Source: Fallopia convolvulus
Lineage: Eukaryota; Streptophyta; Magnoliopsida; Caryophyllales; Polygonaceae
Direction of reading: 5' to 3'
Assembly: GCA_964016875.1 (NCBI GenBank)
Contig: OZ024735.1
Span: 8,355,338-8,419,337, forward strand
Length of the DNA stretch: 64,000 nucleotides
A program made the translations under genes and the position numbers. Position 1 is the first letter of the stretch. Each line of letters begins with the position of its first letter. The notes beneath the pieces are model-generated. The model was not told where the DNA came from. It made no database searches and was given only the letters and a program-made list of their open reading frames with translations. Of this stretch, positions 33,454 through 43,081 are shown piece by piece.

Positions 33454-33685
33454 CTAGCCGGTTACACATTAAGGGGAAACTTGGTAAATGTAGTAAATTT
33501 AACAAAAATTAAGGGGTAATTTGGTAAAAACACACAATTTAACGAGAAAGCTGACGGAATGGATAACTAGGTGGTTCTCCGCAAAAAAAAATCACATTTA
33601 ATGGGTGTGTCGAAATAAATAGTGGTTTAATGCGTGGTATCTTGCAATGTCGACCATTTAGCGGGTGTTTGTATGCAAAAACCTC
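33454..33685 (-). repeat. Right terminal inverted repeat of the long-TIR transposon
   Basis: Reverse complement of the left arm from CCGGCTAG outward to GAGGTTTTTGC, with scattered mismatches. It is not interrupted. Confidence 0.8.
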
Positions 33686-33694
33686 ACAAACGTA

Positions 33695-34000
33695 TATATA
33701 ATTAGGATTTTTCTGATGTATTCACGGACACATGTTATTATTTCAAAATTTATCAAGTACAGGGCATGAGATTTTAAAGAATGATTACATTATTTATTTG
33801 TATTTGTTAACATTTTATTAATTTGATATAGTCAAGAATATTTTTTAAAAACTATAAGTACGTATCTTATCTAAAAAACTATCATTTCTAAGACAATTAA
33901 TACTAATTGATAGAGGGAAAGATATTCTTGAAAAACTACAAGTACATACCATATCTACAAAAAAATATCATTTCTAAAGATAATTATTAAAAATTGATAT
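33695..34000. other. AT-rich spacer
   Basis: No frame and no repeat boundary recognised. A partial internal duplication (an AAAAACTA-AGTA-ATATC(T) pattern at about 33847-33880 and 33932-33965) is visible. Confidence 0.5.
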
Positions 34001-34894
34001 TGATGGTGCGCGAATTTAACAACACACAAACGGACAAAATAATCTAAGATAAAGCCGAGAAATGAATGTTCGAGGCCGACCCTACAGGTGAACCTTGGGA
34101 AAATGCCCCCTAAAGGTTTTCCTACACCCTTCTGAAAAAACCTAAAGGCCAAACATCGCGCACTTCCCACTAAGGTGGAATGTGGACCAACAAAGCTATT
34201 CAAGACAAAGATGAGTGCAAGGCCAAACATCCGGCACTTCCCACTAAGGTGGAAAGTGGACCAAAAATGTGATCCAAAATAAGGAAGTTTGCAAGGCAGA
34301 AAATTGCGCAGACTCAAAAACTAGCGTAACCGCCCCTCTAGCCAATCAAAGACCACATCTTCTCTGACCAACCAAAGGACGCCTCTCTCTCGACCAATCA
34401 AATAGTAACAGCTTGCACGTTCTACATCGGAAAATCGTAAAACATCACTTCCCAAATGCCTATAAATAGGGAAAGAGCTCGAATTTTACAAGGGTCGAAA
34501 AACACCTCTAACTCAAGATCTATCTTGCTTGTAGAGATCGACATGATGAAACAATCGAGAAGATTACACTACAATCAAGAGGGTCAATAAAAAGACCACA
34601 TGTCACCACAGAGCAACTCGCACGCATTCGCCAAGAAGTCGTGAACAATCCAATAGCTATAATCTCAAAGTTGTAATAGAAAGATCTCGAATAGATCTAA
34701 TAGATATAATCTCGATGTAATAGGGAGATCTCAAATCTCAATAGAGAGATCTCGAATCTTAGTAGAAAGATCTCGATCAAATTTGATAAGTTGTAATCTC
34801 GAATCACCATTATAATAAAAGTGAAGGTCTATTTTGTCTAAATCAATAAATCTCGTGCCTCGATATTAGCGCTAGTTTATTTCGGGTTTCAACA
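34001..34894 (+). repeat. Tat-like LTR (894 bp)
   Basis: It begins TGATGGTGCGCG and ends TTTCAACA. It aligns by eye with the LTR at 55066-55937 along the promoter (TATAAATAG then GAGCTCGAA or GATCTCGAA) and the end (GGGTTTCA-CA followed by GGCGCCGTCTGTG). A TATA box lies at 34461-34468. Only about 50 bases of internal sequence remain before a junction with the next element. Confidence 0.85.
34461..34468 (+). promoter_or_regulatory. TATA box of the Tat-like LTR
   Basis: TATAAATA in the same context as 55451-55458 of the related LTR. Confidence 0.75.
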
Positions 34895-34945
34895 TCGGCG
34901 CCGTCTGTGGGAGCTTTTTTATCCTAAACATATTTCCGACAACAT
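34895..34945 (+). other. Tat-type primer-binding site and start of internal region
   Basis: CGGCGCCGTCTGTGGGAGC follows the LTR and matches the Tat-lineage primer-binding region (compare 55938 onward). Similarity to the other copy stops after CCGACAA. Confidence 0.75.
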
Positions 34946-34959
34946 TCCACCACCATCTG

Positions 34960-35476
34960 TCAAGGAGGAGCTCATGGATAATAAGTTTCTGATGGCTTAC
35001 GATGGTGAAGGATGGGGTCTTCTTGTTGACTCTTGGTTCGACTAGTGCTAAAACTTGACTTATGTTTTGTCAAGGACGTTTAGTTGAATTTCTTGAAACT
35101 TAAGGGAGTTTTATGTAATTTTTGGGAAGTGAGGGCTGATTAGTGGGGGCGTGCCTAATAGGGATTAAAACCCTCGTTTTTGCCTTATTTCTCTTTAGGC
35201 TCTTTTTCATGAAAAATGCTACTTTCAAGGTTGATTTCAATCTAAGTTCTTTCTTGTATTTCTAGTTTAATCTTGTTGAAGACCTCGTTGGTGAGTCCTA
35301 TCCGACGTTCATCATCAATTTAGTTTGCAACTCTCGGTGACTCATATCCGAACCTTGCATCCATATCCTTCACGCCAACATTCCACCACCATCGGTCCAA
35401 GAGAAGGCTTCGTTGTTTTGTTCCTTCTTAAGGCGATCACCTGGCACCACCAATCCATCCATTGATCCGACCATCA
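34960..35476 (+). repeat. 5' LTR of the decayed gypsy element (edge approximate)
   Basis: It matches 47786-48297. Shared segments include GATGGGGTCTTCTTG, AAACTTGACTTATGTTTTG, TCCGA(C/A)GTTCATC and the end TTGATC(C/T)(G/A)ACCATCA. The right edge is fixed by the CA end followed by a primer-binding site. Confidence 0.8.
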
Positions 35477-35491
35477 AGTAGTATCAGATCC
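35477..35491 (+). other. Primer-binding site (degenerate initiator tRNA-Met type)
   Basis: AGTAGTATCAGATCC follows the LTR. It is one base off the TGGTATCAGA core and has the same AG spacer as the intact element. Confidence 0.75.
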
Positions 35492-36053
35492 AAGTGAAGG
35501 TATCGCCATCTAAACCTTGTTTTGACTTTGGATTTCCACTCGTTGCAAGTGTTTCTTCTTTTCGTTCCTTCCCTTGTCTTTTCGTGTGGGTTTTGCCCTA
35601 ACCTTGATCCATTTGTATCAAAATTTCCGTCCTTGAATTTTTGGTTGGAGGTCAAAATTTTTGGGGTTATTGGATGATTTTTCGCATGAAAATGGTGGAG
35701 GAACACCAAGGGTTCAATCTTGCTTGAATTGGTAGATGAAAGGTTGTGATTAATCCTTGTTTAATTGCCTCTATTAAGTTGCATACTTGAATCTTGTTTG
35801 CTGATTTTTGTGATTGAAAACCGAGGGGAAAAGTGTGTGAGCCTACTCCTTTGTGTCTCATCTCATGCTTGTTGTTTGGCTTCGTCTTTAAGATGCGAAA
35901 ACGACACCGAGAAGTACTTGATTCGCTTGAGTTGCTTGTTTAAATTTTTTTTTAAAAAAAGATCAGATTTGCGCCTTAAAAGAAAATTTCAGACTCGGAG
36001 AGAAAGAGAATCGGGGCTAGAAAAACTCGGACCCGACGAAAGTCAAAGAGAGG
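35492..36053 (+). other. Leader of the decayed gypsy element, first part
   Basis: Non-coding leader between the primer-binding site and the inserted short LTR element. It resumes at 38840 and reaches gag at about 39118. Confidence 0.6.
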
Positions 36054-36653
36054 TGATGCGACTCTGCCCTAGCTTAGACCCAGCTCCTACGGACCCGAGA
36101 CGTCCTAGACCTTGGAGACCCCCTTGGCTTAGGACATGATCTATTTATGTATTATTTATATTATTATTTCTATGTCTGTCATTTACATTCCGTCTTTACT
36201 ATTTTAGGCGTGTGCTCTCTTAGGCTTAAGAGGCCGACCCATTATGGTAGAATAAGGCCCATTAGGGTTTGTAGCACCTTTCCATTTTTAGTAGTTACTA
36301 TTATTAGTATTATGGGTTTGGATGTTGGGCCTAGCATGTTGCTAACCCTAATCCAGCCCATTTAGAACTAGGGTTTTGTGTGGCCTCCTCTATATAAAGG
36401 AGCCACGCCTCCTCTTATTATTTACGTGAAATTGAGCCAAGTTAAAGTAGAGTCGAGTTTCCTCCTTATTTGGCCCGACGTCACCCCCGGTTCCGTTCTA
36501 TCCTTGTTACTACCTCACCCCACCCTCGTTCTGACGAGCGTTAGAGGCTCGCGAGTCCACTTTTTGGTCTCGTATTTATCCCGTTACTTGTGTCGGAGAA
36601 GATTCGGGCGTTTCGAGCCTAGATCCGCCCCTTGTGACCCTAGGGTCGCATCA
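36054..36653 (+). repeat. 5' LTR of the short LTR element
   Basis: 600 bp, TGATGCGACTC to TCGCATCA, with a TATA box at 36391-36397. It pairs with 38238-38834. Confidence 0.93.
36391..36397 (+). promoter_or_regulatory. TATA box of the short LTR element
   Basis: CTCTATATAAAGGAGCC is a strong plant TATA context. It is conserved in the other LTR at 38572-38578. Confidence 0.8.
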
Positions 36654-36655
36654 AT

Positions 36656-36668
36656 TGGTATCAGAGCG
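36656..36668 (+). other. Primer-binding site of the short LTR element
   Basis: TGGTATCAGAGCG, two bases after the LTR, is the initiator tRNA-Met type. Confidence 0.92.
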
Positions 36669-37277
36669 TCAGGCGGTTCGAACGGATTTTTTCCGACACG
36701 ACAATCCAGTCCGCGACTGCCACAGCCCCCCTCCGTTGGATGGTCGTCCCTCTAGTAGCCTAGTAAGTTCGGTGTTCTTTCAAAAAAAAAAGAGATCGAT
36801 TGGATTAACAAAAAAAAATATTCGATTCTGCCAAAAAAAATCACGAGATCATTGCCTTTGTTTTATTTTAAGTGTGATATCTTGCCTAAATAATTCTAAT
36901 TTCACTTATCTCTGCATGTAATCTTCAATTGAAATCCGTTTCTTTTGGTTGAGGTTACGATTAGCCTTAATTAGTTTATTTGTGAGATCTGTTACCATAA
37001 AAAAAAAAAGAGATTCGACAATTAAAAAAAACAAGAAAGAAAGTCGGGGAATCTAAAAAAAATAGAGAGAGAATAATTCGGCATTAAAAAAAACAGCCGA
37101 TCGTTTTTATTTTTTTCATTTATTTGTTAGGATTTTATAAAGATCTTACACATATAAAAGATATCGTTATTTTTAATTTCTAGGATAGTTTTTATATTTT
37201 CCCGATTTGTAAGAGATCCTTTCGGTTTGTGGAAGATCTAGTAATATTGTAAAAAAAAAGAACCGAGAGCCCGAGCC

Positions 37278-37682
37278 ATGTCTTGGACTTGCTCGGTAAT
37301 ATGGGACGATTTGGACTCTTGGGATCGGCCGCATCTACGAGTCAACACTCGTCCATATAGGCCGCTTCTGAGGAACGATCCGGATTGGATCCCACCATAC
37401 CGCCTTCTCGAGAATCGGGCCCGCTACTACGGAGAAACTCCTAGATCCCGACATCGTTCTTACGACGAGCGGGATTGGAGTCCGCCTCCTCGTCGCCCAT
37501 GCGAAATTCCAAAACCCCGACGTTGCTCTTACGATGAACGAGATTGGAGTCCACCACCTCGGCGTCCGCGTCCCCGATACAATGAGCGGAATTGTAGTTC
37601 GCCACCTCGGCGTCCGCGTCACCGAGACCGCACCCCGGAGACCCAAGGTCTCCCCCAGCCCGCGCTCAAGATCTTCATTTGA
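37278..37682 (+). CDS. Arg/Ser/Pro-repeat protein of the short LTR element, unknown function
   Basis: A 134-codon frame starts with MSWTCSVIWDDLDSWDRP and contains three imperfect copies of SYDERDWSPPPRRP at residues 61-74, 84-97 and 101-113. The DNA offsets between copies are 69 and 51 bp. The product is very basic and resembles the arginine/serine-rich tails of RNA-binding proteins. It could be a degenerate gag, whose nucleocapsid function is also basic and RNA-binding. No zinc knuckle is present. I do not recognise a family. The frame closes at 37680, and a different frame downstream (37949-38237) is Pro-rich. Coding status rests only on the open, repeat-structured frame. Confidence 0.45.
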   Translation: MSWTCSVIWDDLDSWDRPHLRVNTRPYRPLLRNDPDWIPPYRLLENRARYYGETPRSRHRSYDERDWSPPPRRPCEIPKPRRCSYDERDWSPPPRRPRPRYNERNCSSPPRRPRHRDRTPETQGLPQPALKIFI

Positions 37683-37839
37683 GTCGTGGACTGTCGGTAC
37701 CGACCCCTAACGCCACACCCTCGACTCCTCTTACGCCCCATCTAGAACCATGGGTTGCACGGATCGCGGAGCTCGAGCGCCTTCTCGTCGAGGCCAACCG
37801 AGAGTCTCAACCGTAGTCGGCACCTCAAGTGCCGACGCA

Positions 37840-38237
37840 TGAGTTCAGCCCAACGCCGCGACCAAATCCGGCACCCGTGCCAAGCGTCGGTACCGAGGAT
37901 CCACCTGTCGATACATAGGCATCACCCTTCGGTACTGAGGTCCTTACCGTGCCTGATCTAGTGCCGAGCGCGCCCGTCCTTACCGAGGATCCGATCCTTC
38001 CAGCGCCGACACCTAAGGTCGAGGATCCGCCCCAGCTTGACGAGCCTTTATCTACACCGGCGCCCTCCTTAGAGTCCAACACTGACCCCGAGCCCATGCT
38101 TGAGCCTTCCCCTGTGTCGACACCAAACTTATTAGAGACTACCCATGTCGATGGAAAGGCTTTACTGAGATCATCGCCTTCTTCCCTTGTCCGACCCACG
38201 TTGAAGCGAGGACGCTTCGAAGCTAAGCGGGGGAGAA
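37840..38237 (+). pseudogene. Pro-rich frame of the short LTR element
   Basis: One frame reads as Pro-rich sequence with recurring GTEDP and LTEDP motifs, interrupted by a TAG at about 37917. It ends in a basic segment (KRGRFEAKRGRMM) encoded across the polypurine tract into the LTR. It may once have been continuous with the Arg/Ser/Pro frame upstream. No domain is recognised. Confidence 0.4.
38225..38237 (+). other. Polypurine tract of the short LTR element
   Basis: AAGCGGGGGAGAA directly precedes the 3' LTR. Confidence 0.88.
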
Positions 38238-38834
38238 TGATGCAACTCTTCCCTAGCTCGGACCTAGCTCCTACTGACCTGAGACGTCCTAGACCTTGGA
38301 ACCCTTGGCTTAGGACATAGTCTATTTATGTATTATTTATATTATTATTTCTATTTCTGTCATTTACATTCCGTCTTTACTATTTTAGGCGTGTGCTCTC
38401 TTAGGCTTAAGAGGCCGACCCATTATGGTAGAATAAGGCCCATTAGGGTTTGTTGCACCTTTCCATTTTTAGTAGTTACTATTATTAGTATTATGGGTTT
38501 GGATGTTGGGCCTAGCATGTTGCTAACCCTAATCCAGCCCATTTAGAACTAGGGTTTTGTGTGGCCTCCTCTATATAAAGGAGCCACGCCCCCTCTTATT
38601 ATTTACATGAAATTGAGCCAAGTTAAAGTAGAGTCGAGTTTCCTCCTTATTTGGTCCGACGTCACCCCCGGTTCCGTTCTATCCTTGTTACTACCTCACC
38701 CCACCCTCGTTCTGATGAGCGTTAGAGGCCCGCGAGTCCACTTTTTGGTCTCGTATTTATCCCGTTACTTGTGTCGGAGAAGATTCGGGCGTTTCGAGCC
38801 TAGATCCGCCCCTTGTGACCCTAGGGTCGCATCA
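38238..38834 (+). repeat. 3' LTR of the short LTR element
   Basis: 597 bp, TGATGCAACTC to TCGCATCA, followed by the AGAGG duplication. Confidence 0.93.
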
Positions 38835-39117
38835 AGAGGTCGGGCATATAATAAGTCGGACCCCATGAGAAAGAGAATCCGAGCAAGGCCTAAATTTTTT
38901 TTAAGTTTGTTGTTTGTGTTTCATGGTGTTTAATAGCTTCTTATTGTCGTTGTGCCTTTAAACGAGTGTGTGGCGTGCTTGAATTTTCCTTGTTGTCTTG
39001 TGTTGGTAACCAAAAACCTCATACTTGCAACTTTTCGGATTTCTATCTCGAACAAGTATTGGTGATTAATTAGTGTGCATCTCTATATCCTTGCTTGTTA
39101 CTTGGAATTTTGTTGAG

Positions 39118-40256
39118 ATGACGAGTGTAGGTCACGACAAAGAAAAAAAAAGGTCAATGAAGAGTCATCCAATTCGGTGGAGGCTATGTTCCGGTCCATT
39201 CAACAATCCCTTCAATCTATGGAGACCCGTTTTGACGCCTTGGAGAGCCGAGTACAAGGGATGGACGAGAGGACACAAGACCCTCAAGTGGGAGTTCCAC
39301 CGAGTGTCTTACAAAGTGCCAATCGGGTGGAAGTGTTTCAAGATGAGGCCTCGGCGTTTTATTTTCCAAATTTTGAGGCCCCTGCCTCTCTTGGCTTAAG
39401 TGCGCCCTATGGGAGCATTACTCTGTATGTTCCTCCCGTGAGCTTTGCCAACAACCCACCTTATGTGGCCAATTCCGGGGTAAGACCTTCTTTTGCTACA
39501 CTTCCAAACAATATTCCTTTAGTTTCCACTAACCTTGCAGGGCATGGAATGGATAACACCCAAGAAACGGGTCAGACCTTGGCCACCACTATGGTCGAGA
39601 CCGCCGAGCATCTCCCTCGGCGCTTGGTTGGCCAAGGGCAGCCTCCTTGTGCACCGGTGTATGGCTTCGTATCCCAGCCTTGGCAAGGCGCGCCGGTCCA
39701 TCAAGAGGAGTGACCTCAAGCTAGTGATCAACCCCAAGGCATCAAGCTCAATGTGTCGACCTTTGCTGATGCCTCCGATGCCGATGCATGCCTTGATTGG
39801 ATAGCCAAGGTTGAGTCCATTTTTTTATGGCTATGATGATGCACGACGTGTGGCCGTGGAGGCCATCCACTTTACCAAGTTCGCTTACCATTGGTGGCTC
39901 GAGGACAAGGCCTTGAGGAGAACGCGTCCCCAATGCCCAAAATCAACACTTGGCAAGAGCTTAAAGAGGCTCTCGAGGAGTGGTTTGTGCCTCAAGATTA
40001 CACTGAGCGAATCAATGGAAAGCTTGAGCAAGTGCGTCGAGGAAACCGTTCCCCGGATGAGTTTTATAACGAGTTGCGCATGCTGATTTTTTGTTCCGGG
40101 CTGAAATTTCCCGACGGGTATGTGATTTCTAAGTTCATTAATGGCTTAAATTTGGAACTAAAAAATATTGTGAGCATGCAGCACTTTAATAGGGGAACCG
40201 AGGTTGAGCACGTGCTCTGTTACACCAACCACATCTACAAGCTCCTTCCTCAATGA
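39118..40256 (+). pseudogene. Gag of the decayed gypsy element
   Basis: The likely start is ATG 39118. A shift in the A run near 39143 separates it from the next frame, which reads NEESSNSVEAMFRSIQQSL and a coiled-coil-like segment. A stop at 39711-39713 follows. The capsid core then appears (FADASDADACLDWIAKVES), with another break near 39830, and continues as INTWQELKEALEEWFVPQDY and NRSPDEFYNELRML to a stop at 40254. The pattern matches the retrotransposon gag domain of the intact relative. Confidence 0.75.
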
Positions 40257-40427
40257 CGCCAAGGTACCACCAATTCCCAGGCGTGGCATTCATCCACTAC
40301 GACGCCTAGTGTGTCCATGAACCAACCCAAGAAGTCGGAGTTTAGGAGTGAATCAAGTTCACAACTAAAGAAGGAGTTCACTCCTCTCCCACGACAAGAA
40401 GTAGAAGAACGTGCCAACGATGTGAAG

Positions 40428-40469
40428 TGTTTCAAGTGTCTTGGCCACTGGCACTATGTTAGGAATTGT
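40428..40469 (+). pseudogene. Gag zinc knuckle of the decayed gypsy element
   Basis: CFKCLGHWHYVRNC has the CCHC spacing C-x2-C-x4-H-x4-C of a nucleocapsid zinc knuckle. It binds genomic RNA in functional elements. Confidence 0.85.
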
Positions 40470-40599
40470 CCAAACGCCCAGAAGGTTCTTCTTACATCCC
40501 AAGGAGAGTATGAATATGAGGATGAATGGGATGCAGAAGACGAAGAAGATTCCCGAGGTTCAAGTAGAAGAAGAACTCCATGTCGCGACCGAGGATGGA

Positions 40600-41207
40600 G
40601 AGTGCTTTGTGGTCCAACGTACACTCTTAATGACGGAGAAACCACCACTCCAAGTCAACGAGAAGTTATCTTTTCACACTCGATGTAAGATCATGGATAA
40701 GGTATGTAGTGTGATCATTGATAGCGGTTCTTGTTGTAATATTATTAGTCAAGAGGTGGTGGATCGGTTTTCTTTGAGTACTACTCATCAACCTTTACCT
40801 TATCTATTGTGTTGGTTGAATTCTAACACCCCGTATCCAAGTCAAGGAGAGGGCTCGTGTGTCTTTTTCTATAGGGCCATACAAGGATGAGGTGGAGTGT
40901 GACGTGGTCCCGATGACCGCTTGTCATCTACTTTTGGTATGCCCTTAGCAATTTGACAAGGGCGCTGACAAAATATCAAACGAGTATCACTTCCAAATGG
41001 AGGCAAAGAAGGTGGCTTGCACCCGATGTCTCCCCATGAGGTAATGTTGGATTACGCGGCCAAGGAGCCAAGGAATAAGCATGCTAGCCGAGAGGAAAAG
41101 AAGGACAAGAAGCTGGCCATATGCAACAATGTGGAATGGGCACCTCTACGCCCCTACTTTTGGCCAAACCGAAAGAGGTTGCTCACAAATTCAAGGGGAG
41201 GTGTTTG
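40600..41207 (+). pseudogene. Protease region of the decayed gypsy element
   Basis: IIDSGSCCNII with its catalytic Asp at 40720-40722 matches the aspartic protease of the intact relative. The frame then shifts and degenerates. The sequence is cut at 41207 by the inserted 3413-bp element, and pol resumes at 44621. Confidence 0.75.
41203..41207. repeat. Target-site duplication GTTTG, left
   Basis: Perfect match to 44621-44625 across the inserted element. Confidence 0.95.
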
Positions 41208-42746
41208 TGATAGCTTGCATCTAGGTAGTGTTTAGGATGCATATTTATGTTTGTTTTGCTTGGTTTTAGCTAAGTTTAGTCTAGTTCTTAGGTTTTTAGG
41301 TTTTCTAGGAAATTCGAGTTTTGCGCTTGTTTTGTTCGGTTTTGCAGATCTTTAGGTAAACAAGCATGGACGGGAAGGATATTAGATGATTTTGGTGGAG
41401 TTTTATGAAGCTTAGAGTGATACAAGTGAAGATTAGAAGAACCAAGGCCCAAGAGCTTGATGGATAAAAACGCCTAAATCCGGGCTATGCATTGGAGACT
41501 TGTTTTGACTCCTCTAACTTGCGATTCTTGGTTTGGGAGTTATAATGGTCGGATGAAGCTGAATTTTCTATCATTGGAAATCTAACTCGAAGAGCTACAA
41601 TTCATATTTTTACTCCGAGTCCAAATTCCAACTCGAAGGGGTGAAAACAACCTCTGAAGTGTCGCCTAAATGCTGAGCCGAGAAGTGTTGCGGGTTGAGA
41701 GTGCAGGGTGCGGGGCCTCGCCACCCAAGAAGGAGACCGCGCCCTATGTTTCTACGCTGAGAAGTTGGGCAGCGAGTTTTGGGCTTCGAGATGGGCTTAA
41801 GATAGATCTTGACCGACGTGTTTTAATGTATTTCAGGATATTTTGATCTTTGGATATCTTAGGGTATTTAAACCTTGTTTTTAGTTTCTCTTTCATAACG
41901 TTGATCATACTTTTGGAGGCTATGGTTTTTCTCTCTAGAGGCAAAACTTTAAACCTTTGTAAGTTTTTCTTAATTTTAATCATGCATTGCTAAACTTCAT
42001 TGTGTTTGGCTAGTTATTGAAGTCATGATTTGCATGAGTTGTGAGGTTTAATTGATTCTCAACAAACTTGAATAGATTTTATTTCCTATGCTTAATTGAA
42101 TCTAAACTAGGATTTTGTTAGAGTAGCTACCTAATTGAATTTCTAGTTATAACTGAATCTAATTAATTACCGGTCGGAGTTAATTTGATCAAGAGTATAC
42201 TTTAATCAACTTAGTACCGGTTGGACTATTTGGTTAAAGAATGGAATAAATTCACAAGTCACTTAGATGCCTGGTTGCTCTAAGTGCTTGTTTTTATTGA
42301 TAACTTGAATCGTTATGATGTTGTCTAATTGAATCTAGAAGGTCTTCTAGGTTGTTAGATGTTTAGGGTTGTTAGACTGGTAGTTCTATCAACTAAATCT
42401 GAAGTTTGGGTCATAATCCTTAGTAGGGTCATAATTCACAATAGATTATTCAAGTAAGAAGAGAATCAAAGAATCGATGATCAACAAAGCAATGTCATGA
42501 TGGATTTAACTAGTTGAACACGCTTGTCTTTCATATATTACAATCATTTTTGCATTCATATTTACTTTCTAATTTGCATATTAGTTTAGATAAATCAATC
42601 ATAAACACCCCTTTAACTTAGTAATATTATTTAAATACAAGTAATCTGAGTCCTTGTGGGTTCGACCCTTGCATCCACTATACTAGGTTTGGAAGTTAGG
42701 ATATTTCTTTGACAATGCTTTTACAACGACATAAAAGTGCTCATCA
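41208..42746 (+). repeat. 5' LTR of the short-interior element
   Basis: 1539 bp, pairing with 43082-44620. Scattered substitutions are visible, roughly 3% by eye. Confidence 0.92.
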
Positions 42747-42750
42747 AATT

Positions 42751-42768
42751 TGGCACCGTTGCCGGGGA
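42751..42768 (+). other. Primer-binding site, tRNA-Asp type
   Basis: TGGCACCGTTGCCGGGGA is one base off the TGGCGCCGTTGCCGGG site known from Athila/Calypso-type elements. Confidence 0.8.
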
Positions 42769-43081
42769 TCCCCAGCGGTGGAGATTTAGGACGCTGATTC
42801 AAGCCTATGGTAGTCTAGTTTTCATGGTTGATTTTCGAGTGAAACACGTCCTTTAAACACTTGAGAGTAAGAGCAAACACATTATCCTGGTGAGGTCTAG
42901 AATGAATGAATAATCCTTGCTCTATGCTTGTTGTAATGCATGCTATGAAGTCTTGGTCAGGTTTTAATTATATGTTGAATTGCTCGTTTGATTATGAGAT
43001 GGATGCATGATTGCATTTCTGTGGTGTGATTTGGATTTATGACTTGCTTGAGGACATGCAAGGGTTAAGCATGAGGGAATT

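Larger units (their letters stand above)
31582..33685 (-). mobile_element. Long-TIR transposon carrying host gene fragments (Pack-MULE-like)
   Basis: Inverted arms of about 220 bp begin GAGGTTTTTGC at 31582 and end GCAAAAACCTC at 33685. They can be followed inward to a shared CCGGCTAG (32177-32184 and 33454-33461) at roughly 80% identity. The flanking nonamers TCAAATATA (31573-31581) and ACAAACGTA (33686-33694) agree at six of nine positions, a possible decayed 9-bp duplication. No transposase is present. The interior contains pieces of two unrelated host genes on the minus strand. Long TIRs, the possible 9-bp duplication and captured gene pieces fit a Pack-MULE. The left arm is interrupted by a small hAT-type element. 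Confidence 0.8.
36054..38834 (+). mobile_element. Short non-autonomous LTR element with an Arg/Ser/Pro-repeat frame
   Basis: LTRs at 36054-36653 (600 bp) and 38238-38834 (597 bp) both begin TGATGC and end GCATCA. A perfect initiator tRNA-Met primer-binding site lies at 36656-36668 and a polypurine tract AAGCGGGGGAGAA at 38225-38237. A target duplication AGAGG occurs at 36049-36053 and 38835-38839. The 1584-bp interior has no RT, integrase or protease. It holds a 134-codon frame with repeated YDERDWSPPPRRP-type motifs and a Pro-rich frame. The element must borrow enzymes to move. The LTRs differ at roughly 3-4% by eye. Confidence 0.92.

Noticed and set aside
37335..37646. Minus-strand frame opposite the Arg/Ser/Pro repeats.
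   Set aside because: Shadow of the repeat-coding strand; repetitive Arg/Trp/Thr composition follows from the repeats.
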